A stretch of 64,000 nt of DNA from the NCBI RefSeq assembly GCF_905163445.1, contig NC_053204.1:7199501-7263500 (forward strand), given 5' to 3'. The stretch is from Pararge aegeria. Lineage: Eukaryota > Arthropoda > Insecta > Lepidoptera > Nymphalidae. The notes under the pieces are model-generated. The model was not told where the DNA came from. It did no database searches and saw only the letters and a list, made by a program, of their open reading frames with translations. How positions within the stretch are numbered: position 1 is the stretch's first letter; each line of letters starts with the position of its first letter. A program made the position numbers and the translations under genes. Shown here one piece after another: positions 28,401 through 34,200 of the stretch.

Positions 28401-30533
28401 AAAAATTTGGCCCAAAAATTTGAAAGTCCACAATTTATTAAATTCCTCTACAGACTAGCCCTTGACTCCAATCTCAGCTGATGGGAAGTTAAGATGCACT
28501 CCAAGATGGAAGCAGACTAACCTGTTAGGGGTACGGCTGTTATATCAAACCCATACGGCATAATCCTAATCTGTTTCTACGCGACATTGTAGGTACCGAA
28601 ACACTTTATCGCTACAATCTACAAAAGCTACAATCAAACTCTTTAAAAGGGCAGGTATATGAAGCTATTTAGTGTGAGGAGTATTTAATGATGGGGCGAG
28701 TACAAAAGATCCTGAAGGGTCACAGTGCAGCCACACAAGCATGCCCTACCACAATTTAGATAGACTTTGTATCTACAAAGTCAAAAGATAATTATACAAT
28801 AATAACAATATAGAAATCCTTTCCAGTGCTAAAAGAATTAATAAAATTTGTTAAATTTTTATGGAGTTATGGTGTGAAATCATCAAACATTTTCATCCAC
28901 TCTCACCACAGCATAACTTGGGTATAAGAGCTATCCTATCTTTAAAGTTTGATCAAATGGCACAAAAGGTTCAATTTGATTAAACATGGTTAATTAGTTT
29001 AGGAGTGCATTGCGGATAAACAATGTGACCCTTAATTTATATATATAAAAACTAATTAATTTAATGCAATTTTACTTTACTTTCCTTTCGTCTTGTATTT
29101 AATGGGTTTTGCATATTGCTTGAAATAAACAATTAAATAAATATAAATAAATACATTGATTTCCTACCCTTGCTTAGGTAGCTAAGTACTTGTAACAGAA
29201 ACAGTGGCCTCATATCAACTCTGAACTGAAGAATGCCCTTGCACAAAGTTAGAATGGTGAGTACAAATTAACTAACTATGTTTATGAAGGGATTTTTTAT
29301 GACTTACCTGTACAGGTGACATGTAAAATGGTAGGTTGCTATATACCATTGGCATGATTGCTGGCATTGACTGCTCCTTGTCCGTTTGATATCCAGGCCT
29401 CACTGGCATGGCATGATCATATTTCATTTGTTTTTCTGGCATTACTGGCATGGGCTGATCATATTTAATTTGGTTTTCTGGCCTCACTGGCAAAGGTTGA
29501 TTAAAATTCATTTCATTTTCTGGCCTTACTTGCATGGACTGGCTAAATGTCATTTGTATTTCTGGCCTCGCTGGCATAGACTGGCTATATTTTATTTGTT
29601 TGTCTGGCCTTACTGATATGGACTGGCTGTATTTCATTTTTATTTCTGGCCTTACCGGTATGGGCTGGCTATATTTCATTTGTTTTTCTGGCCTTGGCTT
29701 TGGGACGTGCGGATTATCCATAGGGCGGTAGGGTTGTTCACATGACTGGAATTATTTAATTTTTTTTATTTTCTTTACATTTTTCTAGTGCAGTGTAGTC
29801 TGGTAGAAGTTTTGATACAGAGAGTGGTAGGTAGTTTCTAGCCAATATTGGAGCCTCCAACTTTCATGCGTCAATCATACGTTAATGTAGACTTCCCGTC
29901 AAAAACATATTTTAAAAAGCAGAGCAATGTCCATATTCACATTATAATTGGATCTGAACTTTGCCAATGCAAAAACAGTATGCAAGGCTTAAAACGGTGC
30001 TGCGCGGAAGATTTATTACCAGCGAGGTTTCGGCGGATGTTTGAGCAAATAATTTACAAAGATAATTTTTTTTTCTTACACCACAACAATACTCACATCG
30101 CAATCCAGCCCCTAAGTGTTGTTTGTACTATGGGTACTAAAATGACTGATGATTATTTTATATATAATAAACATAAATACTTAGGTATAATATTACAGAT
30201 AAACACTCATTGAAAAACATTCATGTTCATCACACAAACATGTTCCAGTTGTGGGATTCGAACCTACAGCCATTGACTGAGAAAGCAGAGTCGCTGCCCA
30301 ATGCGCCAGTCGGCAATTTTATTTACCTTCTTCTGCCGCACATCTTCAACAAACAGTTTACGTCCTCCCAAATACAGACCGTTGATCTTCCTAACTAAAA
30401 TCGCCGCATCGCCTTCGTCCGCCAAACCAACAGTTACTCGCTTAGTATCACCTTCATCAGTCAAATTATCCAATATCACCTCATCAAACCCGCATTCGTC
30501 TTGTATTAGACTCTTCACGTCGAAAAACCGCAT
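3803..30533 (-). CDS. gene B: 12-exon RRM-like, repeat-rich protein with a SIM-rich C-terminus
   Basis: Exons in transcript order: 30533-30327, 29745-29308, 23303-22049, 19935-19813, 19623-19135, 17766-17749, 16530-16424, 14740-14651, 13190-12971, 11308-11132, 9626-9465, 4440-3803. All introns are GT/AG, every phase matches, and the total is 3924 nt (1307 residues plus stop). Order of parts: RRM-like fold (1-69), 14-residue repeats (70-215), Arg/Asp-rich region followed by a helical domain (216-634), Phe-Gln-Asn-Arg repeats (675-837), compact region (844-1042), then acidic SIM-rich tail (1042-1307). This suggests a nuclear RNA-associated protein that binds SUMO or SUMOylated partners (inference). 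The first RRM strand is missing, so a coding exon may lie upstream of 30533. An AATAAA lies on the minus strand at 3514-3509, about 290 nt past the stop. I do not recognise an ortholog. Confidence 0.75.
4646..4870. repeat. dispersed SINE-type repeat, headless copy
   Basis: Bounded by a T-run on the left and an A-run on the right. It shares its body (GCAATCTCACCTGG, later TACGCGACATCG) with 7797-7975 and 28450-28620. No tRNA-like head is visible in this copy. Confidence 0.5.
4872..5390. other. AT-rich intron sequence of gene B, unassigned
   Basis: Contains an open frame of 100 codons on + (4892-5194) with no recognisable motif and no repeat family that I know. I treat it as non-coding. Confidence 0.3.
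5392..5565 (+). mobile_element. short non-autonomous Helitron copy
   Basis: Starts TCTATATATAAAAG and ends in a GC hairpin region (TGCGGTACGAAGTTCGCA) followed by CAGTTAG, a near match to the Helitron CTAG end. The internal sequence has no gene. Family call from end structure only. Confidence 0.5.
5566..6250. other. AT-rich intron sequence, nothing recognised
   Basis: Many A and T runs and no splice-bounded open frame. I see no repeat that occurs elsewhere in the window. Confidence 0.35.
6256..6852. mobile_element. fold-back element with a SINE nested inside
   Basis: Inverted arms of about 60 bp (left 6256-6330, right 6783-6850) share the core TTTGCTATACTCCGCGAACA. Inside the left part is a second block (6318-6420) found again at 15411-15510 and 38185-38250. 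A minus-strand SINE occupies 6465-6714. Just outside the right arm is the recurrent block CCGCAAAGTAACGCCTGCTT. Confidence 0.6.
6465..6714 (-). mobile_element. tRNA-headed SINE (family S1)
   Basis: Read on the minus strand, the head holds pol III promoter look-alikes. In better copies of the family these are A box TGGCGCAGTGG and B box GGTTCGATTCC; here the A box is slightly mutated. The tail carries the block around GGGGCTAGATGGCGATGTGT. Other copies: 11340, 14030, 14130, 30085, 37975. Confidence 0.7.
6887..7180 (-). mobile_element. LINE ORF2 fragment between endonuclease and RT
   Basis: About ninety codons resemble the linker region of Jockey/R1-type ORF2: a KNIWWTPEIERERQRIRH motif, then FNRAKNTRDDVDW, then a Tyr/Lys-rich helix. 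Both neighbouring domains are missing, so it is an isolated fossil within an intron of gene B. Confidence 0.6.
7340..7485 (-). repeat. SINE fragment (family S2)
   Basis: On the minus strand it shows the degenerate tRNA-like head and the body segment shared with 8985-9215, 10375-10580, 18345-18545 and 26970-27250, including AAATATCACTTGCTTTAACG. Confidence 0.5.
7548..7610. repeat. fragment of the fold-back family
   Basis: ATTAAGCCTAATTTGCTATA is directly followed by the recurrent CCGCAAAGTAACGCCTGCTT block. The internal arms are missing, so the two terminal motifs are joined. Same layout at 26440-26545. Confidence 0.5.
7797..7975. repeat. dispersed SINE-type repeat, headless copy
   Basis: Same body as 4646-4870 and 28450-28620 (TGCAATCTCACCTGGTGGTA near the start, TCTACGCGACATCGCACCGG in the middle). 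Confidence 0.5.
7978..8250 (-). mobile_element. SINE with tRNA head and LINE-derived tail
   Basis: On the minus strand it starts with a tRNA-like A box (TGGCGCAACGG) and a degenerate B box. It continues into sequence coding for the C-terminus of a LINE (an IWNALPAS-like motif) and that LINE's 3' UTR, and ends in poly(A), seen as a T-run at 7976-7989. The LINE part also occurs at 32380-32620 on +. Confidence 0.6.
8341..8480 (+). mobile_element. RTE-type LINE C-terminus fragment and SINE piece
   Basis: 8341-8415 encodes RTDGRWGPKVLEW, a conserved stretch near the C-terminus of lepidopteran RTE ORFs that is also seen at 10210 (+) and 33740 (-). An S2 SINE piece in the opposite sense follows (8430-8480). 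Confidence 0.55.
8542..8972 (+). mobile_element. non-autonomous Helitron
   Basis: Starts TCCCTACTAATATTATAAAT and ends with the hairpin-forming CGCGGACGAAGTCGCGGG, then CAACAGCTAG, giving the TC...CTAG Helitron ends. No gene inside. Sister copies are at 12441-12893 and 27282-27473. Length 431 bp. Confidence 0.75.
8985..9215 (+). mobile_element. SINE (family S2)
   Basis: Body with GTTATGTGCATT, AAAACATCGTGAGGAAACCT and AAGGTGTGTGGAGTCCACCA, ending GGGTTGGTGTGGATGAAAG. This is a common lepidopteran short repeat; its head is truncated here. Confidence 0.55.
9465..9626 (-). CDS. gene B exon 11: two SUMO-interaction-like motifs
   Basis: 162 nt, phase 1 in and out (acceptor TTTTTTAG, donor GTACTT). 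Strongly acidic. VVYVDSE and VVLIDDDEE lie within 20 residues of each other, at about residues 1065 and 1074. Both match the known SIM consensus of three or four hydrophobics followed by acidic residues or serine. Binding to SUMO is inferred. Confidence 0.7.
10136..10580 (+). mobile_element. RTE LINE C-terminus followed by SINE (family S2)
   Basis: 10136-10372 encodes an RTE ORF C-terminal part with VAKLKWQWAGH, DGRWGPKVLEW and RPSTRWTDDI. At 10378-10400 it runs into a tRNA-like B box (GAGTTCGAATCCC), and the S2 SINE body continues to about 10575, ending in GATGATGA-type repeats. Confidence 0.65.
10583..10665. repeat. S1 SINE tail fragment
   Basis: Carries CATCTAGCCCCAATGTACGC and the following TAGCTTGCGTTATGGGTATT, the non-tRNA end of the S1 family. 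Confidence 0.5.
10668..11060 (-). mobile_element. Helitron-like element
   Basis: The left edge carries a GC hairpin (CCCGCTTCGCCGGG) followed by CTAG. The interior has AATCGGTCCAGCCGTTTCGG, a phrase seen in many lepidopteran Helitrons, and the right edge is a TA-rich run. Read on minus, the hairpin end would be the 3' end. Confidence 0.45.
11132..11308 (-). CDS. gene B exon 10
   Basis: 177 nt, phase 1 in and out (acceptor TTTCGACAG, donor GTAAAA). It encodes a basic stretch (SMREKLRERNFKRQ, possible nuclear targeting) followed by an acidic patch (FDEDDFALDDCDGD). This is where the protein switches to its acidic C-terminal third. Confidence 0.7.
11340..11739 (-). mobile_element. S1 SINE split by a LINE 3' end
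   Basis: The S1 head (A box TGGCGCAGTGG on minus) is at the right end and the tail at the left. Between 11458 and 11600 sits a LINE 3' UTR on + (GAAGAAATCGCTATGTAGCG, later GTGTACAATAAAAGTG) with a short ATTC tandem tail, as left by target-primed reverse transcription. Confidence 0.65.
11740..12430. other. intron of gene B, unassigned
   Basis: No open frame with splice signals and no repeat that I can match. It contains a TATATA-rich stretch near 12400. Confidence 0.3.
12441..12893 (+). mobile_element. non-autonomous Helitron with an acquired hairpin
   Basis: Same family as 8542-8972 (starts TCCCTACTAATATTATAAAT, ends GCGGACGAAGTCGCGGGCAA then CAGCTA). Positions 12470-12523 form a perfect 24-bp hairpin with a 6-nt loop that is absent from the sister copies. 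Confidence 0.7.
12971..13190 (-). CDS. gene B exon 9: core of the compact region
   Basis: 220 nt, phase 0 in and phase 1 out (acceptor TTTTAAG, donor GTAAGA). The hydrophobic pattern and low repeat content suggest a folded domain, with a helix (TKRILNIMTGLVLRVFP) and a Cys/Tyr-rich stretch (KKCPKMYVVTCGSYKSYDD). The donor region is duplicated 40 bp further on. Confidence 0.7.
13191..13742. other. intron of gene B with GC-rich stretch, unassigned
   Basis: 13260-13430 is more GC-rich than its surroundings and has short open frames on both strands. None is bounded by convincing splice sites or resembles a known domain, so I do not call a gene. Confidence 0.3.
13755..13980 (+). repeat. LINE-type 3' UTR repeat
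   Basis: Begins GCGGGCAAACGAGCAAGTGG, contains GATGCGTTGCCGGC, and ends with AATAAAGAAATATTTGACTTTGACTT, the same type of tail (AATAAAG...TTTGACTTTGAC) as the satellite-embedded LINE at 45000. No coding remains. Confidence 0.5.
14030..14255. repeat. two S1 SINE copies in opposite orientation
   Basis: About 14035-14165 carries an S1 head reading on + (B box GGTTCGATTCCC at 14100). About 14165-14255 carries a second S1 reading on - (head at 14255, A box TGGCGCAGTGG). They face each other and form an imperfect fold-back. Confidence 0.6.
14308..14635. repeat. inverted pair of LINE 3' ends
   Basis: The left arm (14308-14415, minus sense) and right arm (14500-14625, plus sense) share TCTACCACCGGTTCGGAAGG and its complement. 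An RTE-type C-terminal peptide, YVQQWTSIG with stop, is read on + at 14427-14456. The right end is (GAATTT)n, a LINE tail, only a few bases from exon 8 of gene B. Confidence 0.55.
14651..14740 (-). CDS. gene B exon 8
   Basis: Ninety nt, phase 0 on both sides, with a strong T-tract acceptor and donor GTATTC. It encodes thirty residues running from YTARPESF to ETAPIFRK, probably helical and basic. No family recognised. Confidence 0.65.
14770..15084. other. AT-rich intron, nothing recognised
   Basis: A/T runs and a short purine-pyrimidine patch (GTGTGCGCGCGC near 14970). No gene or repeat family recognised. Confidence 0.35.
15085..15282 (-). mobile_element. tRNA-headed SINE
   Basis: On the minus strand the head has A box TGGCGCAGCGG and B box GGTTCGATCTGG. 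The body is related to the headless copies at 4646, 7797 and 28450 through the CATCGTATCG...CTAAATCGCTTGGC region. Confidence 0.6.
15405..15760. mobile_element. fold-back element, second copy
   Basis: Arms of about 75 bp (15411-15510 and 15560-15640) contain CGTTTCGCTCCGAAACCGGA and, inverted, GCGAAACGTGCGTAGAGGGT. The right flank has the TGCTGTTCGCGGAGTATAGC arm and then the CCGCAAAGTAACGCCTGCTT block, as at 6256-6890. Confidence 0.6.
15761..16420. other. intron of gene B, unassigned
   Basis: Contains a long T-run near 16000 and no splice-bounded frame. A short stretch near 16270-16310 (AAGAATATTAACAATGATTT) is an inverted match to 15370-15400. Confidence 0.3.
16424..16530 (-). CDS. gene B exon 7
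   Basis: 107 nt, phase 1 in and phase 0 out (acceptor TTTTTCAG, donor GTAAGT). It encodes an amphipathic stretch containing VVYNVDPWVKQAIENEMDS, probably helical. It begins the compact region that continues through exons 8 and 9. Confidence 0.65.
16659..16802. mobile_element. hAT-type MITE, 144 bp
   Basis: Terminal inverted repeats CAGTGGCGTGCACT and AGTGCACGCCACTG, flanked by 8-bp direct repeats GCTAACTT and GGTAACTT (7 of 8 match). No coding capacity. A truncated relative lies at 25738-25853. Confidence 0.75.
17045..17448. mobile_element. inverted-repeat MITE
   Basis: The left end (AGGGGGCGTTCATAAAATAC) and the right end, read in complement (AGGGGGTGTCCATAAATTAC, then GTGAGG), match over about 25 bp. 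The interior is G-rich near both ends and has no gene. The target duplication is too short to be certain (possibly TA). Confidence 0.6.
17605..17670. repeat. Harbinger-end-like fragment
   Basis: GGGCTAGCACAGGCAGGAAA and CCCCCGATTATATCCTCT match in order the sequence starting at 60912 just upstream of the Harbinger transposase. Probably the terminus of a related MITE. Confidence 0.4.
17749..17766 (-). CDS. gene B candidate microexon, 18 nt
   Basis: On the minus strand a GTTTTCAG acceptor, 18 nt and a GTAAGT donor follow one another. The 18 nt read TKKEIN plus one base and keep phase 1 on both sides, so inclusion or skipping leaves the frame intact. The neighbouring exons also join in frame without it. 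Inferred from splice signals alone. Confidence 0.45.
18035..18545 (+). repeat. RTE 3' fragment and S2 SINE with palindrome
   Basis: 18035-18150 is a decayed RTE C-terminal/3' region ending in ATGATGATGATG. 18345-18545 is an S2 SINE starting at a B-box-like TTCGATTCCCGG. Its middle holds a perfect 17-bp hairpin with a 2-nt loop (18387-18422). Confidence 0.55.
18546..18945 (-). mobile_element. LINE 3' end (RT C-terminal domain)
   Basis: On the minus strand it encodes MPRQDTLRRMRKHNLVLP, then, with frame damage, a peptide of the KSLKHYLLEKAYYKIND type found at the end of Jockey-like ORF2. Its 3' UTR ends in A/T-rich TTTA repeats at 18546. Confidence 0.55.
19135..19623 (-). CDS. gene B exon 5: Phe-Gln-Asn-Arg repeat
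   Basis: 489 nt, phase 1 in and out (acceptor TTGTTTCAG, donor GTAAGT). It encodes roughly nine degenerate 12-13-residue units of the type FQNRAPxSTPQ, then a Pro/Lys-rich tail containing RPPKPPQKKPSQSNN. It is low-complexity, basic and presumably disordered. This is the second of three exons of the gene built from its own unrelated peptide repeat. Confidence 0.7.
19813..19935 (-). CDS. gene B exon 4
   Basis: 123 nt, phase 1 in and phase 1 out (acceptor ACTTTCAG, donor GTGAGT). It encodes a basic, Asn/Pro-rich linker with KTPDDRNNEMTKK near its start and PFKLPGAGNN near its end. No domain recognised. Confidence 0.7.
20830..21065. repeat. dispersed repeat, SINE-like
   Basis: Carries CAACTGCTGGACTAAAGGCC and TAGTCGCTTCATACGACACC, phrases I recognise from dispersed short repeats in Lepidoptera. 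No tRNA head can be drawn with confidence. Confidence 0.4.
21066..22040. other. intron of gene B, unassigned
   Basis: No repeat I can match and no exon-like frame. Moderately GC-balanced at 21080-21300, AT-rich after that. Confidence 0.3.
22049..23303 (-). CDS. gene B exon 3: Arg/Asp/Ser-rich region plus helical domain
   Basis: The largest exon (418 codons plus 1 nt; acceptor TTCACAG, donor GTAAGT). The first three quarters are charged and low in hydrophobics, with many Arg-Asp, Arg-Glu and Arg-Ser pairs, like RS/RD regions of RNA-processing factors. The last hundred or so residues look folded and helical, starting near GPPLLQMVKRHNNWRYQ, passing VPNYPVIYKKLKE, and ending near FYKAVLEKIERDQEES. 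No catalytic motif is visible. It ends in phase 1 with G, completed by AT of the next exon to Asp. Confidence 0.8.
23310..24237. other. intron of gene B, unassigned
   Basis: More GC-rich than the other introns between 23450 and 24200 and with short open frames, but no family recognised. It could be a decayed transposon leader; I cannot show it. Confidence 0.3.
24238..25737 (+). mobile_element. Helitron 5' end with truncated Rep-helicase gene
   Basis: Begins TCTATATATATAAAAGAGGA. The 5' leader contains a tandem duplication with a period of about 122 bp between 24292 and about 24610. The N-terminal part of the Rep/helicase ORF runs from ATG 25112 to 25737: a Ser/Arg/Thr-rich start (MPRKKSNIGRSTRN), repeated RASSxRA blocks, a zinc-binding stretch (CPHCRAKKF...GLCC), and ESKHFLQHIRKYNSCFQM. 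A TAA at 25364 breaks the frame once; reading resumes in the same frame. The Rep (HUH) and helicase domains are missing, cut where a hAT MITE fragment begins at 25738. Confidence 0.7.
25738..25853. mobile_element. hAT MITE, left-truncated copy
   Basis: Matches the 16659-16802 element from its TATGCATA segment to the right end (GTGCATGTATGAAGTGCACG, CCATTGG). It abuts the broken Helitron gene. Confidence 0.55.
25854..26430. other. intron of gene B, unassigned
   Basis: Nothing recognised; AT-rich after 26080. Confidence 0.3.
26438..26545. repeat. fragment of the fold-back family
   Basis: AATTAAGCTTAATTTGGTAT followed by CCGCAAAGTAACGCCTGCTT, joined with only a short spacer. Confidence 0.5.
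26970..27250 (-). mobile_element. SINE (family S2)
   Basis: Opposite orientation to 8985-9215; carries the complement of the TGGTGGACT and AACATCGTGAGG segments, with the head near 27240. Confidence 0.5.
27282..27473 (+). mobile_element. internally deleted Helitron
   Basis: Starts TCCCTACTAATATTATAAAT and ends GCGGGCAACAGCTAG like the copies at 8542 and 12441, but lacks most of the middle (192 bp). Confidence 0.7.
28077..28135 (+). repeat. S1 SINE tail fragment
   Basis: GGGGTTAGATGGCGACGTGT is the complement of the CATCGCCATCTAGCCCC tail block of the S1 copies read on minus. Confidence 0.45.
28450..28620. repeat. dispersed SINE-type repeat, headless copy
   Basis: Third copy of the 4646/7797 body (GACTCCAATCTCAGCTGATG, TTTCTACGCGACATTG). 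Confidence 0.5.
28621..29300. other. intron of gene B, unassigned
   Basis: No exon-like frame or repeat recognised. A short perfect palindrome GACTTTGTATCTACAAAGTC lies near 28765. Confidence 0.3.
29308..29745 (-). CDS. gene B exon 2: 14-residue tandem repeat
   Basis: 146 codons, phase 0 at both ends (acceptor ATTCCAG, donor GTAAGT). The peptide is a tandem array of about eight units of the type MPVRPEIQMKYSQS, followed by a Met/Pro-rich tail. The pattern is visible in the DNA as a 42-bp repeat. It is basic and polar and probably disordered. The long open frame on the opposite strand is only a shadow of this repeat. Confidence 0.75.
30085..30315 (-). mobile_element. tRNA-headed SINE (S1) next to a splice donor
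   Basis: The head lies at 30315 on minus (degenerate A box, B box GGTTCGAATCCC) and the tail block at 30095. The head ends about 10 bp inside the intron from the donor of the RRM-like exon of gene B. Confidence 0.6.
30327..30533 (-). CDS. gene B exon 1 (first seen): RRM-like fold without strand 1
   Basis: Sixty-nine codons, phase 0 at both ends. After an ATG that directly follows TTTTTAG come a helix (FFDVKSLIQDE), a strand, an RNP1-like strand (RVTVGLAD), a helix with paired Ala and Ile, and a last strand (GRKLFVEDV). This is the beta-beta-alpha-beta order of an RRM, but strand 1 with RNP2 is absent. Either an upstream exon supplies it or the domain is atypical. The donor GTAAAT lies only about 10 bp from the head of a SINE at 30085-30315. 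Confidence 0.65.
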
Positions 30534-31271
30534 CTAAAAATAATCAATTTGATAGATATACTGTGTACCACGGTGCAACGAAAACATTGTGGAAAAGAAT
30601 TGATCGAATTACATTCTGCGGAAGGTTATGGATAACCAGAAGCATCTTAGAATGTATATTATGTATTTTAATAAAACTACATAGACAGTACTAAGTAATG
30701 AGCTTCAATAATTTTACTGCAGAAATTTTTAATAAATCTCGTTGACAATCGACAAATTTTACATAGAGAATAGGGATGAAAATAATCGATTTATACACCG
30801 ATTTTGCAGCTGTGCTGTGACGCCTGTTCACCACTGTCCACGGCACTGTTACAATATTTTGTTAATTAATTGATCATGATATTTTGTTTCATTGATCGTG
30901 TGGTTAATTTTTTCGTCGTTGATGGGCTTACCTAGTCTCATTGTTAAGAGAAAACATTTAGATATTACTTAGCTTTGGCTTGGTTCTGTGATCAAAAAGT
31001 ATCCTGATTACCAATTGAGATACAAACATTTGGTTTTATATATATTTCAAATACCTTCAACTTAGTGCTGTAACTCCATAAAAAAAGAAATTTGTCTTTG
31101 ACTTTATAAAAATGTCAATTGAATTTCAGAATTCAAAAGTTGTGTTGTTCTCTGTGGGTGTTTTCATGGATCATAAATGTTATTTATATTTAAATCACAG
31201 TAGGAAAAGGGCATATTAGCATTAAAACGTGTATTTTTACTAACTTATACTTCAATTATCATTATTTCATT
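30534..31271. promoter_or_regulatory. shared intergenic region between divergent genes B and C
   Basis: Gene B reads left and gene C reads right from here. A minus-strand splice donor (CTAG then GTAAGC, exon end at 30932) could close a 5' non-coding exon of B. About 340 bp separate it from the ATG of gene C at 31272, so the two may share a promoter. No TATA box or initiator can be assigned with confidence. Confidence 0.3.
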
Positions 31272-34200
31272 ATGTCTGTTATAGCTTTGACTGGGGTACC
31301 CAAGAACGTAAGTGTTAAAAAATAAATAACAGAATAGAACCCGGCTCGTGCCGGAGTGTTTCTTATTATTATTGGTTTACTGATTCAAGCAATTGTCATT
31401 ACCAACCCAAAGTGTATCAATATTTTTTTTATCGTAATAATTGACGGACCCAGCAGGTAACCATCGCCATCGTAAGTGTTAAAAAAAGTCAAACAAACAA
31501 AAACTTATCTTCCTTAACTTTATTTTAATTGTGCACCTAGCACAATTAAAATCAATACTTATTTACCCAAGTAGGTACTAGTATTATGTAATATACATGT
31601 TATAAGTAAAGTGGGTTCTTCAATGATTGATTTATAAAATGCTAAATATGTTTAACTCTTTAAATTATATTGAATTAAAAGTGTAGCTCACATTGAGTAT
31701 AATGTGAAACGTGTGAACGAGATCTGATTCTCTTTGGTTTAAAGATATCTTTTAAATGTTAGCTATATCTGAGATTTCATGAAATTTGCTAAATCCTGCT
31801 GCAATCCTGTGATTAGTCTAATAATCCTGGACAAATTCAGAGACCTGTGTAACCCTAGTTGAGAGAGAGATTCAGGGTATTGAAAAAATAGGATACATAA
31901 TTTAATTTTATCTTGATTAGTTAATAATAAGTTATTTATTTCAGTTGAAAATAAACCAAGTATTGAAGCCTTTGAAATCCTCAATAAAAGGTCACTTTGA
32001 GGCAATGAATGTCACAAATAATAAGAATAAAAATGACAGAACTGCATTTCTACGCCTGTCTGAAAAGTTAGATCCTGTTGAAGTGGTGGAAATAATTAAC
32101 TCCAGAAATACAGGGTCTCTCCGTGCTTATATACCTAAGGAAATTCCAGATGTATGTATTTTGGTCTATATAGTCTGTAGAGACTTTTACTGACAATAAC
32201 TAAACATCCTTTTTGAGCAATATTCAGGTTTCAGAAGCTAAGTTGCTTTAAATTGACTACCTCTGTTGTAGTGGTGGGGGCTGTCGCCATATATGTGGAG
32301 GTTCAGGTTGGTAGTGGCAGTTAGGGAAATTATAATTTCTGAATTTTCTTTGGTCTTGTCTGGTGGAAGACTTCAGCTATCTGAATCCCTACGTGGTCTA
32401 CTAGGTCTACCGCGGACGCGTACGAAGCGCTTCGCAACTTCGTTTCTGATTCGCACCGCTAGGATCTGGAATGCCCTTCCAGCTTCCCCACTACCTACAA
32501 TATGAGTACCTTCAAATCAAGAGTGAATAGGCATCTTCTACGCAAGCGCGCTCCACCTTAGGCTGCATCATTGCTTACCATCAGGTGTGATAGCAGTCAA
32601 CTATAAACATTAAAAATAAAAAAAGAAAAAGCAGTGACAACCTTATTAATAAAGATGTACCACCAAGCTATTGAGTGTTCCGGTACAATGCCATGTAGCG
32701 GTATAAAAAAAAAGGTGGTTTGAAGTGACTCTTTCACAGGTTCAGAATGCAGATTCTAAATTTCAGTGATAATCAAATGCATTTCTAGCAGTTGCATACA
32801 ACATGTAACTGAATTACGAAATTATGTTGAAGAATGCATGAGTATATTTCATAAAAAATCACCTTGTATTAAATCACAAGAAGCATATTTATTTTTCCAT
32901 ACAAACGGATTCCAAGCATTATATTGAAGATAAAAGACCGACACGCGCATAGTACCCATGCTACACGACGCATATCTAATAAAGTGTCAGGAGTCACATG
33001 TTTTTAAATTTGTATGTAATTTCTTAGGGCTTTATCTGATTTCTTTCAGTAAAAACCAGGGCAGTAGTTTACTCAAAAACTATAAGGTTTTTGGTTTCAC
33101 AGATAAGTTCCTGTGACGGTACATAACGTGACTCTAAAGCCAGTGTAGTATTATTCCGGTTTTCCTTTACAAGTTATATACATATTAAATTATTTATTTC
33201 GTTCAGAATGTTCTGTTTTAGTTCATAATATATATTTTATTTGCAGTTCCCAATATCTTACCAGAATGTGGAGAAAATGTCACCATTTAAGGTAGGTACT
33301 GATTTTAATTAAATTAGTGTTTCCCTGTAGTTTTTATTTATAGCATTATATTATCTTTAATATTAGCTGTTTCCCGCATTCCTCGTCTTTTGGGTGGTTG
33401 GAATACAAATGATTAAAGGAGAAACACTGATAAATTCTGACAAATTCCGCCTTCCAGTATGCAATATTGTACAAATAAATCTTTACATCTTAATTCATCA
33501 TATAATAACTTTTTTAGAAGATGTAAATAAAGCAAATAAAGATTCAAAAACCGACATCATCATCACTTGAATCGATGAACGTCCACTGCTGGACATAGGT
33601 CTCTGGACATAGGTTGGTCTGGGTAGGGCGTTCCAAAATCTACGAACCTGGGCCGCTTGTATCCAGCGGCTCCCCGAGACCCGTTTGATGTTGTCTGTCC
33701 AACTCGTTGTGGGTCGCCATTCCAACACCTTGGGACCCCAACGTCCATCAGTTCTCTGAGCTATGTGCCCCGCCCATTGCCACTTCAGCTTTGCGACTCG
33801 TTGAGTAATGTTATATGTAGGTAACTCTAGTTCTTCTAAGGATCTCCTCATTTCTGATTTGATCACGTAGAGATACTCCTAGCATAGCTCCCTCGATCGC
33901 CTACTGAGTGACTCTGAGCCTTCTTATGAGGTCCATAGTAAGCGACCACGTTTCAGACCTGTAAGTATTGCGGCGGGGGGTATTGCGAAATATCAACTTG
34001 CATTCCATACAAAATAAAGAAAACTATTTACAACGCCCTAGCAAAGCCACATTTGGAGTACCTAATAGAAATCTGGGGATTAATAAATTGCAACGTATAC
34101 AAAACAAACTTATCAAGGCACTATTTCACTTCAGTTACCACACACCAACAAATGGGCTTTACAAAAAAACTTAAATCTTCAACATTACACAACTATATAC

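Noticed and set aside
29386..29731. Trp/Phe-rich plus-strand frames
   Set aside because: Antisense shadows of the 14-residue repeat in gene B exon 2.
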